Positions 34,808-43,712 of a stretch of 64,000 bases of DNA are shown one piece after another. Below the pieces are notes generated by a model, which saw only the letters and a program-made list of their open reading frames with translations, was not told the DNA's origin and ran no database searches. Source of the DNA: Algibacter sp. L3A6 (GTDB lineage Bacteria > Bacteroidota > Bacteroidia > Flavobacteriales > Flavobacteriaceae). Positions within the stretch are counted from its first letter, which is position 1; every line of letters starts with the position of its first letter. A program made the translations under genes and the position numbers. The stretch covers positions 3,532,501 through 3,596,500 of the forward strand of contig NZ_CP047030.1 of the NCBI RefSeq assembly GCF_009796825.1. Direction: 5' to 3'.

Positions 34808-35347
34808 GTGATTAAAATATTAGCTTTTTTATTTTGTACTATAAGCTTCCAAACAGGAGAAGCTGTTATTTCTTGGGAAGATGATTATAAATTGTCTTGG
34901 TCAGATTTTAAAGGAAAACCAAAGCAGAATTCAGGTGCAGTTGCAGAAACGGCGTCAGGAATTAGCTTTGGTTTTTCCGTTAAAGAATTAAACTCTAATG
35001 TTGTAAGTTATACAGCGGAAGTTCACGCTTATTTTAGTGTCGAAAAATCTTGGTTTCATAAAGATAAAGCCAGTGATTATATTTTAAATCATGAGCAATT
35101 GCATTTTGATATAACAGAATTGTTTGCAAGGAAATTTAGAAAAGAAATTGCTCAACAAAAAGTTTCAAACGACATTAAGGCTAAGTTGAAAGTAATTTAC
35201 AAAAAACATGTTACCGATTTAGGAACGATGCAAAAACGCTATGATGCGGAAACAGATCATTCTAAAAAAATCGATGCTCAACAACGATGGCAACTTTTTA
35301 TTAAGAAAGAACTTGATAAGCTGTCTAAATTTAAACTTATAGAATAA
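34808..35347 (+). CDS. DUF922-type protein with HEXXH motif
   Basis: A 179-residue protein with a GTG start (34808) and a short hydrophobic N-terminus (ILAFLFCTISFQTG) that is probably a signal peptide. The central part has ISWEDDYKLSWSDFKG and NHEQLHFDITELFARK; His95-Glu96-x-x-His99 is a zinc-metalloprotease motif with Glu104 or Asp101 as possible third ligand. DUF922 members are described as of unknown function. It is 64 nt after the LysM gene and 7 nt ahead of the DUF3820 gene, so it may share a transcript with both. Confidence 0.82.
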   Translation: MIKILAFLFCTISFQTGEAVISWEDDYKLSWSDFKGKPKQNSGAVAETASGISFGFSVKELNSNVVSYTAEVHAYFSVEKSWFHKDKASDYILNHEQLHFDITELFARKFRKEIAQQKVSNDIKAKLKVIYKKHVTDLGTMQKRYDAETDHSKKIDAQQRWQLFIKKELDKLSKFKLIE

Positions 35348-35354
35348 TAACCCT

Positions 35355-35582
35355 GTGGTTCCAGATAAACATTTCCTGATTACATTAGCGCATACCAAAA
35401 TGCCTTTTGGTAAATACAAAGATCGTTACTTAATAGACTTACCCGAATATTACGTGGTTTGGTACCATAATAAAGGGTTTCCTAAAGGAAAGTTAGGCGA
35501 TATGCTTAAACAGGTTTATGAACTGAAATTAAATGGTTTGGAAGATTTAATTAGGAATATACAACGTAAGTATCCTAAATAA
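35355..35582 (+). CDS. DUF3820 family small protein
   Basis: A 75-residue cytoplasmic protein with the core MPFGKYKDRYLIDLPEYYVVWY and GKLGDMLKQVYELKLNGLE, which is the DUF3820 signature. Start is given as the GTG at 35355 (PDKHFLITLAHTK follows, typical of family N-termini); the internal ATG at 35400 would cut this part off. It follows the DUF922 gene by 7 nt. Function is not known. Confidence 0.82.
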   Translation: MVPDKHFLITLAHTKMPFGKYKDRYLIDLPEYYVVWYHNKGFPKGKLGDMLKQVYELKLNGLEDLIRNIQRKYPK

Positions 35583-35757
35583 ATAGTTATAGTTTGTACG
35601 CGTCTTCATTTTAAAATCTACGTAAATTAATTAAGATTACCACCTGCTTTTTAATTAAAACTAATAACTTTGATATTATTAGAATTTAGTTATTCTAATG
35701 GCGCAGCACTTTTTTTAAAAGCCCGTTGTATTTAACGAAACTATATTTATACATAAA

Positions 35758-38670
35758 ATGACTTTAGCTGATTTAAAATCGGAGTTATCTGGAGAATTAT
35801 TATTCGATAATTTATCAAAATCTATTTACGCCACAGATGCTTCGGTTTATAGAATGTTACCCATGGCGGTTGCATATCCAAGGGATAAAGAAGATATAAA
35901 AAAGCTAATTAGTTTCGCGAAATCTAATAATACAACTTTAATTCCGCGTACAGCAGGAACATCTTTAGCAGGACAATGCGTTGGTAAAGGTATTGTGGTA
36001 GATGTTTCAAAATATTTCACCAAAATTATAGCGTTTAATAAAGATGAGCAAACCGTTACAGTACAACCAGGTGTTGTGCGCGATGCGCTTAATAATTTTT
36101 TAAAACCTCACGGCTTGTTTTTCGGCCCAAATACGTCCACTTCAAACCGATGTATGATAGGTGGGATGGTTGGTAACAATTCATCTGGAACAACATCTAT
36201 TAAATACGGTGTTACCAGGGATAAAATATTACAATTAGAAACTATTTTAAGTGATGGAAGTGAAGCTGTTTTTGGCGAATTGACTTCTGATAGTTTTAAA
36301 AAGAAAATAACAGAAAATACTTTAGAGGGAAAGATTTACAAATCGATTTACGAAGAATTAAAGCAGGATACAGTAAAAAACCGAATTATTGAAAATTTCC
36401 CTAAACCAGAAATTCATAGACGAAATACCGGTTATGCTATTGATGAGCTAATAAAATCTGATGTTTTTTCGGAAACTTCTGAGAAATTCAATATGTGTAA
36501 ACTACTTTCTGGTAGTGAAGGCACATTGGCTTTTTCAACGGAAATTACTTTAAAGTTAGATAAACTTCCGCCAAGCGAAGCCATTATGGTTGCGGCACAT
36601 TTTGATAGTATAGAAAACTGTTTAAGTGCTGTAGAATTAACTATGAAACATAATTTGTTCAATTGCGAAATGATGGATAAAACCATTTTAGATTGTACAA
36701 AACAAAATAAAACCCAAGAAGAAAACAGAGCATTTATAGAAGGCGATCCCAAAGCTATTTTAATGTGCGAAGTAAGAGGCAATTCTGTTACCGAAGTAAA
36801 AGCTCTAGGTTTAGCTTTAGTTGAAGCCATAAAAACATCAGGGCTGAGTTATGCGTACCCAGTGCTTTTTGGAGATGATATTCAAAAAGCAAATAATTTA
36901 CGTAGTGCAGGGTTAGGCTTGTTGGGAAACATGATTGGTGATAAAAAATCGGCAGCGTGTATAGAAGATACAGCAGTTGCTTTACCAGACTTGGCAAACT
37001 ATATAGCAGAATTTACGGCTTTAATGAAAGGCTACAATCAAGACGCTATTTATTACGCACATGCTGGTGCAGGAGAATTGCATTTACGCCCTATTTTAAA
37101 TTTGAAAAAGGCTGAAGATGTTGTTTTATTTCGAAAAATAACCACTGATGTAGCTCATTTAGTTAAAAAATATAAAGGTTCCATGAGTGGCGAACATGGC
37201 GATGGTATCGTACGTGCTGAATTTATTCCTTTAATGATTGGTGAAGAAAATTATCAATTAATAAAGCGTATAAAATCGGTTTTCGATCCTAATAATGTTT
37301 TCAATCAAGGTAAAATTGTAGATGCTTTTTCTATGGATAAAGCGCTGCGTTACGAAGTAGACCGTAAAGAACCTGAGATAAAAACAATGCTTGATTTTTC
37401 GAAATCTCAAGGCATTTTAAGAGAAACAGAAAAATGTAATGGTTCTGGAGATTGTAGAAAATTACCAGAATTTGGCGGAACCATGTGTCCAAGTTATCGC
37501 GCAACTCGAAATGAAAAAGACACCACTCGAGCGCGTGCCAATGCGTTAAGAGAGTTTTTAACAAATTCTGATAAAGAGAATAAATTTGATCATGAAGAGT
37601 TAAAATCTGTGTTCGATTTATGTTTAAGTTGTAAAGCTTGCGCATCGGAATGCCCGAGTAGTGTTGATTTGGCGAGTTTAAAAGCAGAGTTTCAATATCA
37701 ATATCAAAAAGAACATGGTGTTCCGTTTAGAACAAAACTTTTCGCTTATAATAATCAATTAAATAAATTAGGAAGTATAGCGCCAAGTGTAACGAATTTC
37801 ATGTTTTCAAACACGTTTACATCTTCAACATTAAAAAAAATATTTGGTATAGCTCCCGAACGCACATTGCCATTAATTTCAAAACGAAATTTAGAAAAAG
37901 AATATAAAATTCATTCTAAAACTAGAGATTCTAAAAGTTGTATTAAAACAGTTTATTTATATAATGATGAGTTTACCAATTATTTGGATACCGAAGTAGG
38001 AGTAGATGCTTTAGAGCTTTTAAATGCTTTAAATTACAAGGTTGAAATGGTTGCGAATGAAGAATCTGGAAGAACCTTTTTATCTAAAGGATTATTAGAA
38101 CAAGCCAAAAAAGCAGCCAATAAAAATATAAACATTTTTAAAAATATAATTTCAGAAAACACACCATTAATTGGTATCGAGCCTTCAGCTATTCTAACTT
38201 TTAAAGATGAATATTTAAAATTAGCAGACGATAAAATTTCAGCGGAATCTATAGCAAAAAACACATTTTTAATTGAAGCATTTATTCAAAAGGAAATTGA
38301 ATTAGGCAATATAAAAGCAGAGCAATTTACTTCGGAAGCTAAAACCATTAAATTCCATGGGCATTGTCATCAAAAATCTGATAGCAATCAGTTGTCTAGT
38401 TTTACCGTTCTTAATTTGCCGAAAAATTATAAAGTAACCATTATACCAAGTGGTTGTTGTGGTATGGCAGGTAGTTTTGGTTACGAGAAAGAACATTATG
38501 GTGTAAGTATGCAAATTGGGGAACAAACATTATTCCCTGCTATTAAAAAAGCAGCTTTAGACACTGTTATATCTGCAAACGGCACAAGTTGTCGTCATCA
38601 AATTAAAGATGGCACAAATCGTATTGCAAAGCATCCTGTGAGCGTTTTAAGGGAAGCTTTACTGGATTAA
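35758..38670 (+). CDS. FAD-linked / Fe-S dehydrogenase, YdiJ/GlcDF-like
   Basis: The 970-residue fused oxidoreductase has an FAD-binding-4 domain (about 35-215; RTAGTSLAGQCVG, FFGPNTSTSNRCMIGGMVG), an FAD-oxidase C domain (235-530; SGEHGDGIVRAEF with the active-site His), an Fe-S domain with CNGSGDCRK...CPSY from Cys560 and CLSCKACASECP (Cys622, 625, 628, 632), and a C-terminal CCG module (HCHQKS, SGCCGMAGS at Cys900-901). This layout is that of D-lactate, glycolate or D-2-hydroxyglutarate dehydrogenases of the YdiJ type. The substrate cannot be chosen from sequence alone; a 2-hydroxyacid with electrons passed to quinone is likely. Monocistronic. Confidence 0.93.
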   Translation: MTLADLKSELSGELLFDNLSKSIYATDASVYRMLPMAVAYPRDKEDIKKLISFAKSNNTTLIPRTAGTSLAGQCVGKGIVVDVSKYFTKIIAFNKDEQTVTVQPGVVRDALNNFLKPHGLFFGPNTSTSNRCMIGGMVGNNSSGTTSIKYGVTRDKILQLETILSDGSEAVFGELTSDSFKKKITENTLEGKIYKSIYEELKQDTVKNRIIENFPKPEIHRRNTGYAIDELIKSDVFSETSEKFNMCKLLSGSEGTLAFSTEITLKLDKLPPSEAIMVAAHFDSIENCLSAVELTMKHNLFNCEMMDKTILDCTKQNKTQEENRAFIEGDPKAILMCEVRGNSVTEVKALGLALVEAIKTSGLSYAYPVLFGDDIQKANNLRSAGLGLLGNMIGDKKSAACIEDTAVALPDLANYIAEFTALMKGYNQDAIYYAHAGAGELHLRPILNLKKAEDVVLFRKITTDVAHLVKKYKGSMSGEHGDGIVRAEFIPLMIGEENYQLIKRIKSVFDPNNVFNQGKIVDAFSMDKALRYEVDRKEPEIKTMLDFSKSQGILRETEKCNGSGDCRKLPEFGGTMCPSYRATRNEKDTTRARANALREFLTNSDKENKFDHEELKSVFDLCLSCKACASECPSSVDLASLKAEFQYQYQKEHGVPFRTKLFAYNNQLNKLGSIAPSVTNFMFSNTFTSSTLKKIFGIAPERTLPLISKRNLEKEYKIHSKTRDSKSCIKTVYLYNDEFTNYLDTEVGVDALELLNALNYKVEMVANEESGRTFLSKGLLEQAKKAANKNINIFKNIISENTPLIGIEPSAILTFKDEYLKLADDKISAESIAKNTFLIEAFIQKEIELGNIKAEQFTSEAKTIKFHGHCHQKSDSNQLSSFTVLNLPKNYKVTIIPSGCCGMAGSFGYEKEHYGVSMQIGEQTLFPAIKKAALDTVISANGTSCRHQIKDGTNRIAKHPVSVLREALLD

Positions 38671-38848
38671 TTTATAGATTTAAAAATAATCCGAAGTGTA
38701 ATAAGTTGTCTCTTCCTGAATAATAATTTCCTTTTATTTTGTAATGGTTTTAGCCATAAATATGAGGTTAAAATTACTTCAAATTCATTATTAATCAATC
38801 ACTTTCAAATTAGCCTAAAACAATTCCGAAATAACTATTTAAATTTTG

Positions 38849-38856
38849 TAAATTTG
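38849..38856 (+). promoter_or_regulatory. candidate -7 box (TAAATTTG) for pyrG
   Basis: TAAATTTG fits TAnnTTTG and lies 20 nt ahead of the ATG at 38877, giving a very short leader of about 14 nt. No clear -33 box is seen. Confidence 0.4.
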
Positions 38857-38876
38857 CCTGCGTTTATAAGCGCAAC

Positions 38877-40520
38877 ATGACAACTACAGCAAAATACATT
38901 TTCGTAACCGGTGGGGTTACATCATCCCTAGGAAAAGGGATTATCGCGGCATCGCTCGCAAAACTTCTACAAGCACAAGGCTATAGAGTAACTATTCAAA
39001 AACTAGATCCGTATATCAATGTCGATCCAGGCACTTTAAACCCTTACGAACATGGTGAATGCTATGTTACCGAGGATGGTGCCGAAACCGATTTAGATTT
39101 AGGACACTACGAACGTTTTTTAAACGTGCCAACTAGTCAGGCAAATAACGTTACTACAGGTCGTATTTACCAAAGTGTAATTCAAAAAGAACGCCGTGGT
39201 GAATTTTTAGGAAAAACTGTTCAGGTGGTTCCTCATATTACCGATGAGATTAAAGAGCGTATACAAATGCTTGGTAAATCTGGCGATTACGATATTGTAA
39301 TTACAGAAATTGGTGGTACTGTTGGAGATATTGAATCTTTACCATACATAGAGGCTGTGCGTCAATTACGTTGGGATTTAGGTGAGAATAATGGTATTGT
39401 TATTCATTTAACGTTAGTACCATTTTTATCTGCTGCTGGCGAATTAAAAACAAAACCAACCCAACATAGTGTAAAAACATTAATGGAAAGTGGAGTACAA
39501 GCCGATATTTTGGTTTGTAGAACCGAGCACCAATTACCTATGGAATTACGTCGTAAACTAGCATTGTTTTGCAATGTTAAGCAAGAAGCTGTAATTCAAT
39601 CGATAGATGCATCTACTATTTACGATGTACCTAATTTAATGCTAGAAGAAGGTCTAGATAAGGTTGTGCTTAAAAAGTTAAATTTAAAAAGCATTGTACC
39701 AGATATTTCTAACTGGAATAAATTTGTACACCGTCATAAAAATCCAAAGTATGAAATTACTATTGGTTTAATTGGTAAATATGTAGAATTGCAAGATTCT
39801 TATAAATCGATTTTAGAAGCTTTTATTCACGCTGGAGCGGAAAATGAAGTAAAGGTTAATATTGAATCTGTACACTCAGAATATATAAATGAAGATAATG
39901 CTAAACTAAAACTAGGTCATTTAGATGGTGTTTTAGTTGCACCAGGATTTGGTGAGCGTGGTATTGAAGGTAAAATTGATGCTGTACGTTATGTACGTGA
40001 AAACAATGTGCCGTTTTTCGGAATTTGTTTAGGTATGCAAATGGCTGTTATTGAATTTGCTAGAAACGTACTGAATTTAAAAGATGCTGATTCTACTGAA
40101 ATGAGTCCGGATACTAAAAACCCGGTTATCAGTTTAATGGAAGAGCAAAAAAGTGTTACCGATATGGGGGGAACCATGCGTTTAGGTGCTTGGGATTGCG
40201 ATTTAAAAATAGGTTCAGCCATTCGTGATATTTATAAATCGGAGAGCATTAGCGAGCGTCACAGACATCGTTATGAGTTTAATAGTGATTACAAAGAACA
40301 AATTGAAGCTGCCGGAATGAAAGCAACAGGATTAAACCCGAACACAGGTTTAGTTGAAATCGTTGAAATTCCTTCGCATCCTTGGTTTATTGGTGTACAA
40401 TATCACCCAGAATACAAAAGTACAGTTGCCAATCCGCATCCATTATTTGTAGCTTTTGTAAAAGCAGGATTAAACTTCAGTAAAAAGCGTAAAAGTGCCA
40501 AGATGGCACAAAACGAATAG
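38877..40520 (+). CDS. pyrG: CTP synthase
   Basis: The 547-residue enzyme makes CTP from UTP, glutamine and ATP. The N-terminal synthetase has FVTGGVTSSLGKGIIAASLAK (P-loop) and KLDPYINVDPGTLNPYEHGE; the C-terminal glutaminase has the nucleophile in FFGICLGMQMAV and the His/Glu pair in GVQYHPEYKS. Length and start are standard. yidC follows after 81 nt. Confidence 0.97.
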   Translation: MTTTAKYIFVTGGVTSSLGKGIIAASLAKLLQAQGYRVTIQKLDPYINVDPGTLNPYEHGECYVTEDGAETDLDLGHYERFLNVPTSQANNVTTGRIYQSVIQKERRGEFLGKTVQVVPHITDEIKERIQMLGKSGDYDIVITEIGGTVGDIESLPYIEAVRQLRWDLGENNGIVIHLTLVPFLSAAGELKTKPTQHSVKTLMESGVQADILVCRTEHQLPMELRRKLALFCNVKQEAVIQSIDASTIYDVPNLMLEEGLDKVVLKKLNLKSIVPDISNWNKFVHRHKNPKYEITIGLIGKYVELQDSYKSILEAFIHAGAENEVKVNIESVHSEYINEDNAKLKLGHLDGVLVAPGFGERGIEGKIDAVRYVRENNVPFFGICLGMQMAVIEFARNVLNLKDADSTEMSPDTKNPVISLMEEQKSVTDMGGTMRLGAWDCDLKIGSAIRDIYKSESISERHRHRYEFNSDYKEQIEAAGMKATGLNPNTGLVEIVEIPSHPWFIGVQYHPEYKSTVANPHPLFVAFVKAGLNFSKKRKSAKMAQNE

Positions 40521-40556
40521 TGGATAGTTTTTTGATTTAAGAAAAATAATATATAA

Positions 40557-40588
40557 AGGCCTGATGGATGTTTTAATTTGTCAGGTCT
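40557..40588 (+). promoter_or_regulatory. leader hairpin before yidC
   Basis: AGGCCTGA (40557-40564) pairs with TCAGGTCT (40581-40588), 8 bp with one G-U, loop of 16 nt. It ends 13 nt before the yidC ATG at 40602. The alternative upstream TTG at 40578 would be in the loop, which supports the ATG. With AAAATTTG after it, it is not a typical terminator for pyrG. Confidence 0.5.
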
Positions 40589-40601
40589 AAAATTTGAATA
40601 C

Positions 40602-42497
40602 ATGGAAGAAAAGAAATTAGACGTTAATTCGATTATTGGTTTTGTACTTATTTTCGGAATATTAGCGTACATGCTTTGGCAGAATAAACCAACGCCAGAA
40701 GAGCTTGAAGCACAAGAAAAAGCAAAGCAAGAACAAGTTGCTGCTGAAAATAGTCCCAAGCAAAATGATACCAAAGTTATTACGGCAGACGATTTTAAAG
40801 TTGCCGGTGTTTCAGATTCATTACAATTAATTGGCCTTAAAAGTAAATTTGGTGCTTTTGCTTACGCAGCATCAACGGCTTCAGATAAAGAAACCCTTGT
40901 TGAAAGTGATGTTTTCGCTTTAAAATTTAGCAACAAAGGTGGTTATCTATCAGAATTACAACTTAAAAAGTTTGTTAATTACGATTCACTTCCTATTTAT
41001 TTAATAAAGGATCGTAATGCAGATTTCAATATCAATTTTGGAACTACAGATAGTAGAACTTTAAATACTAAAGATTTATACTTTACACCAACCGTTACAA
41101 AAAATGGTGAGAATACTGTGGTTTCAATGAAACTTAAAGTATCAGAATCTAAATTTTTAGAATACCGTTACGAGTTAAAACCGAACGATTACATGATCGA
41201 TTTTACCGTGCGTTCTCAAGGTTTAAGCGATGTTATTAATAGCTCTCAAGTTCTTAATTTAGATTGGGCTTTAAAAGGATACAGACACGCTAAAAGTATT
41301 TCTTACGAAAACAGATATACAGATATTCATTACGAATATGAAGATGGTAAAGCAAACTACACAGGTGCTCGTGATGCTGATGAAGAGTTAGAAGATGTAA
41401 CTTGGATAGGCTATAAGCAACACTTCTTTTCATCTGTATTATTAACAGATACGGCATTTAAAAAAGCACAGATTAAATCTGAAAACTTAGTTGATGACGA
41501 AGTTGTAGACACCGTTTATACTAAATATTTCGATTCTAAAATGCCATTAGCATTACAAGCAGGAGAACTTAATCAATCTATGGATTTATATTTTGGTCCA
41601 AACGATTTTGAAGTTGTAAACTCTTATGATCGTAATTTAGACGAGTTAGTACCATTTGGTTGGGGACTTTTCGGTTGGATTAACCGTTATATCTTTACGC
41701 CTTTATTCGGCTTTTTAGGAGGCTTTTTACCTTACGGTATTGCTATTATTGCCATGACGGTTTTAATTAAATTAATGCTATCGTTTGTACAATACAAGCA
41801 GTTTTTATCGCAAGCGAAAATGAAAATTCTTAAACCAGAATTAGATGCTATTCGCGAAAAGCATAAAGACAATAAAATGAAAGCGCAGCAAGAAACTATG
41901 GCGTTGCAAACTAAAGCAGGAGCAAGCCCAATGGCGGGTTGTTTACCAGCTTTAATACAACTTCCTGTATTCTATGCGTTATTCCAATTTTTCCCTTCTG
42001 CGTTCGATTTAAGACAAAAATCTTTCCTTTGGGCAGACGATTTATCATCTTATGATGTTATAGCAGATTTACCGTTTAACATTCCATTTTATGGAAATCA
42101 CGTAAGTTTATTTCCATTACTAGCGTCAGTTGCAATTTTCTTTTACATGCAATTAACAACAGGACAACAAGCGGCGTCGCAACCACAACAAGAAGGTATG
42201 CCAGATATGGCAAAAATGATGAAGTACATGATGTATTTCTCTCCAATTATGATGTTGTTTTTCTTTAACAATTATGCTTCAGGACTAAGTTTATATTACT
42301 TTATCTCGAACTTAATTAGTATCGGAATTATATTAGTGATTAAGAACTTTATTTTAGATGAAGACAAAATTCACGAACAAATTCAGGAGAAGAAAAAACA
42401 GCCTAAAAAGCAAAACAAATTTCAGAAAAAAATGGCTGAAATGATGGAGCAAGCAGAACAGCAAAAGCAAGCTCAGAATAAGAATAAAAAGAAGTAA
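40602..42497 (+). CDS. yidC: membrane protein insertase YidC
   Basis: The 631-residue protein inserts proteins into the inner membrane, alone or with Sec. It has an N-terminal helix (MEEKKLDVNSIIGFVLIFGI), a large periplasmic P1 domain (about 90-340) and the five-helix insertase core (about 355-590; AGASPMAGCLPALIQLPVFYALF, NYASGLSLYYFISNLIS). The hydrophilic-groove position is Lys (IAMTVLIKLMLSF) where E. coli has Arg, which seems usual for this phylum. The tail is strongly basic and Gln/Lys rich (590-631), suited to ribosome contact. ATG 40602 is chosen over the earlier TTG. Confidence 0.96.
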   Translation: MEEKKLDVNSIIGFVLIFGILAYMLWQNKPTPEELEAQEKAKQEQVAAENSPKQNDTKVITADDFKVAGVSDSLQLIGLKSKFGAFAYAASTASDKETLVESDVFALKFSNKGGYLSELQLKKFVNYDSLPIYLIKDRNADFNINFGTTDSRTLNTKDLYFTPTVTKNGENTVVSMKLKVSESKFLEYRYELKPNDYMIDFTVRSQGLSDVINSSQVLNLDWALKGYRHAKSISYENRYTDIHYEYEDGKANYTGARDADEELEDVTWIGYKQHFFSSVLLTDTAFKKAQIKSENLVDDEVVDTVYTKYFDSKMPLALQAGELNQSMDLYFGPNDFEVVNSYDRNLDELVPFGWGLFGWINRYIFTPLFGFLGGFLPYGIAIIAMTVLIKLMLSFVQYKQFLSQAKMKILKPELDAIREKHKDNKMKAQQETMALQTKAGASPMAGCLPALIQLPVFYALFQFFPSAFDLRQKSFLWADDLSSYDVIADLPFNIPFYGNHVSLFPLLASVAIFFYMQLTTGQQAASQPQQEGMPDMAKMMKYMMYFSPIMMLFFFNNYASGLSLYYFISNLISIGIILVIKNFILDEDKIHEQIQEKKKQPKKQNKFQKKMAEMMEQAEQQKQAQNKNKKK

Positions 42498-42518
42498 ACC
42501 ATACACTTCATAAATTTT

Positions 42519-42556
42519 AAAAAGCCCATTAGCTATATCGTTAATGGGCTTTTTCT
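42519..42556 (+). terminator. intrinsic terminator after yidC
   Basis: AAAAAGCCCATTA (42519-42531) pairs perfectly with TAATGGGCTTTTT (42542-42554) around a 10-nt loop, with a T tract, 21 nt past the stop codon. Confidence 0.9.
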
Positions 42557-43046
42557 TTTGTCTAAGTTGGGTGTTACCCAAAAGGGCCAGGCTTTATTCG
42601 TGTAATTTTAATTTAAATTAAGGAACTCATAAATATAAATATTTTGCTACTTAATCTTTAAAAAGAATATTCTAGCTTTGGTTTAGAATGGTTTATAAAA
42701 TAAACTAGAAGTTCAACGATATGTATTGTACTATTAGCGTTTTCAAAAAAGGTTTCTAACATTAGCCCGATTTCTAATGCAAATTCGGGGTATAATATTT
42801 GCTTTTTATAGTCTGAGTTCGATTAATATTAAATAAGATTTTAGGAGTTAAAAAGATAGATTTTTAATATTTCTCCCATTGTTTGAACAGTACTTATTCT
42901 CTAGTTCATGGTTAATAAATTAAAGTCAATCAATTCGATAATTTTCCTTAGACGATTATCCTTAGATAGAATGCAATTATATATATCAGAATATGTATTT
43001 TATTGAATTACCATAATTTATTATTTCTTTATGTAGTAGTTGGTAT
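42557..43046. other. gene-free stretch between convergent terminators
   Basis: About 490 nt between the terminator of yidC and that of the lipoprotein gene. Frames are closed on both strands within a few tens of codons. There is one imperfect hairpin (CCCGA-TTT at 42766-42773 with AAA-T-TCGGG at 42781-42789). No tRNA-like fold, repeat array or insertion-sequence end is evident. It may be a decayed gene. Confidence 0.6.
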
Positions 43047-43048
43047 AA

Positions 43049-43086
43049 AAAAAGGAGCAAAAACGTAACCGCTTTTGCTCCTTTTT
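43049..43086 (-). terminator. intrinsic terminator after the lipoprotein gene
   Basis: AAAAAGGAGCAAAA (43049-43062) pairs perfectly with TTTTGCTCCTTTTT (43073-43086), 14 bp, loop 10 nt. It lies 41 nt past the stop of the minus-strand lipoprotein gene and is flanked by A/T tracts on both sides. Confidence 0.9.
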
Positions 43087-43127
43087 AATTGTTTTAAGGA
43101 AGTTTTTCTGTGTTTCCCTAATTTATA

Positions 43128-43697
43128 TTATTCAACTGAGATACTAAAAACAGCTTGAATATCTGTTTCTCCACCAGCATTAGTAATATCACCATCGCTT
43201 ACTCCAGTTGCGCTTTTACTAGGCTCATGTCTTAGAGTAATTGTTAATGTTCCAGTTCCAATAGTATCGCCAGTAGTTACTGTAAATTCTAATCCAACAG
43301 GGTTACCGTCTTCATCAAAATCATCGTAAGTAAAAGTCGCAAGACTATTAGAGGCTTGGAAGAAAAATTGGTGCTCATCATCTTCTTCTTCAATTTCTTC
43401 ATTGATAGATTCCGCTGGCGATTCAGTTTCATTTAAAAGCTCAAGTGTTCCATTGTAAGTCGTATTAGCAGCTAAAGCTCCAGATACAGTAATTACAGGG
43501 GCGTTTGGTCCATCACCATCTAAATCTTGTGTTTGAAGAGTAATAGTACTCCCGTCGCCAGCAGGTATTAAAGTAGCTGTTAAGGTTGTGATTACTTCTT
43601 CTTCATTTACTGGTTCCGGATTGTCATCATCGCTAGAACATGCTGTAAATACTAATGCTGAAATAAATAATAGTGATAAATTTTTTAAAGTTTTCAT
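43128..43697 (-). CDS. acidic lipoprotein, partner of the TonB receptor
   Basis: A 189-residue lipoprotein with lipobox FTAC (Cys20) and SSDDDNPEP after it. The mature part is a predicted beta-sandwich with many Asp and Glu residues; a cluster EEIEEEDDEHQ (about 100-110) could bind a divalent metal. It is the last gene of the run and starts 15 nt after the TonB receptor stop. Small surface lipoproteins next to receptors often hand over the ligand. No family name can be given with confidence. Confidence 0.75.
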   Translation of the reverse strand: MKTLKNLSLLFISALVFTACSSDDDNPEPVNEEEVITTLTATLIPAGDGSTITLQTQDLDGDGPNAPVITVSGALAANTTYNGTLELLNETESPAESINEEIEEEDDEHQFFFQASNSLATFTYDDFDEDGNPVGLEFTVTTGDTIGTGTLTITLRHEPSKSATGVSDGDITNAGGETDIQAVFSISVE

Positions 43698-43712
43698 TCT
43701 TTTTTTTTAATA

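Noticed and set aside
40578..40601. Upstream TTG start of yidC
   Set aside because: The codon lies in the loop of the leader hairpin and MEEKKLDVNSIIG from ATG 40602 is the usual N-terminus.
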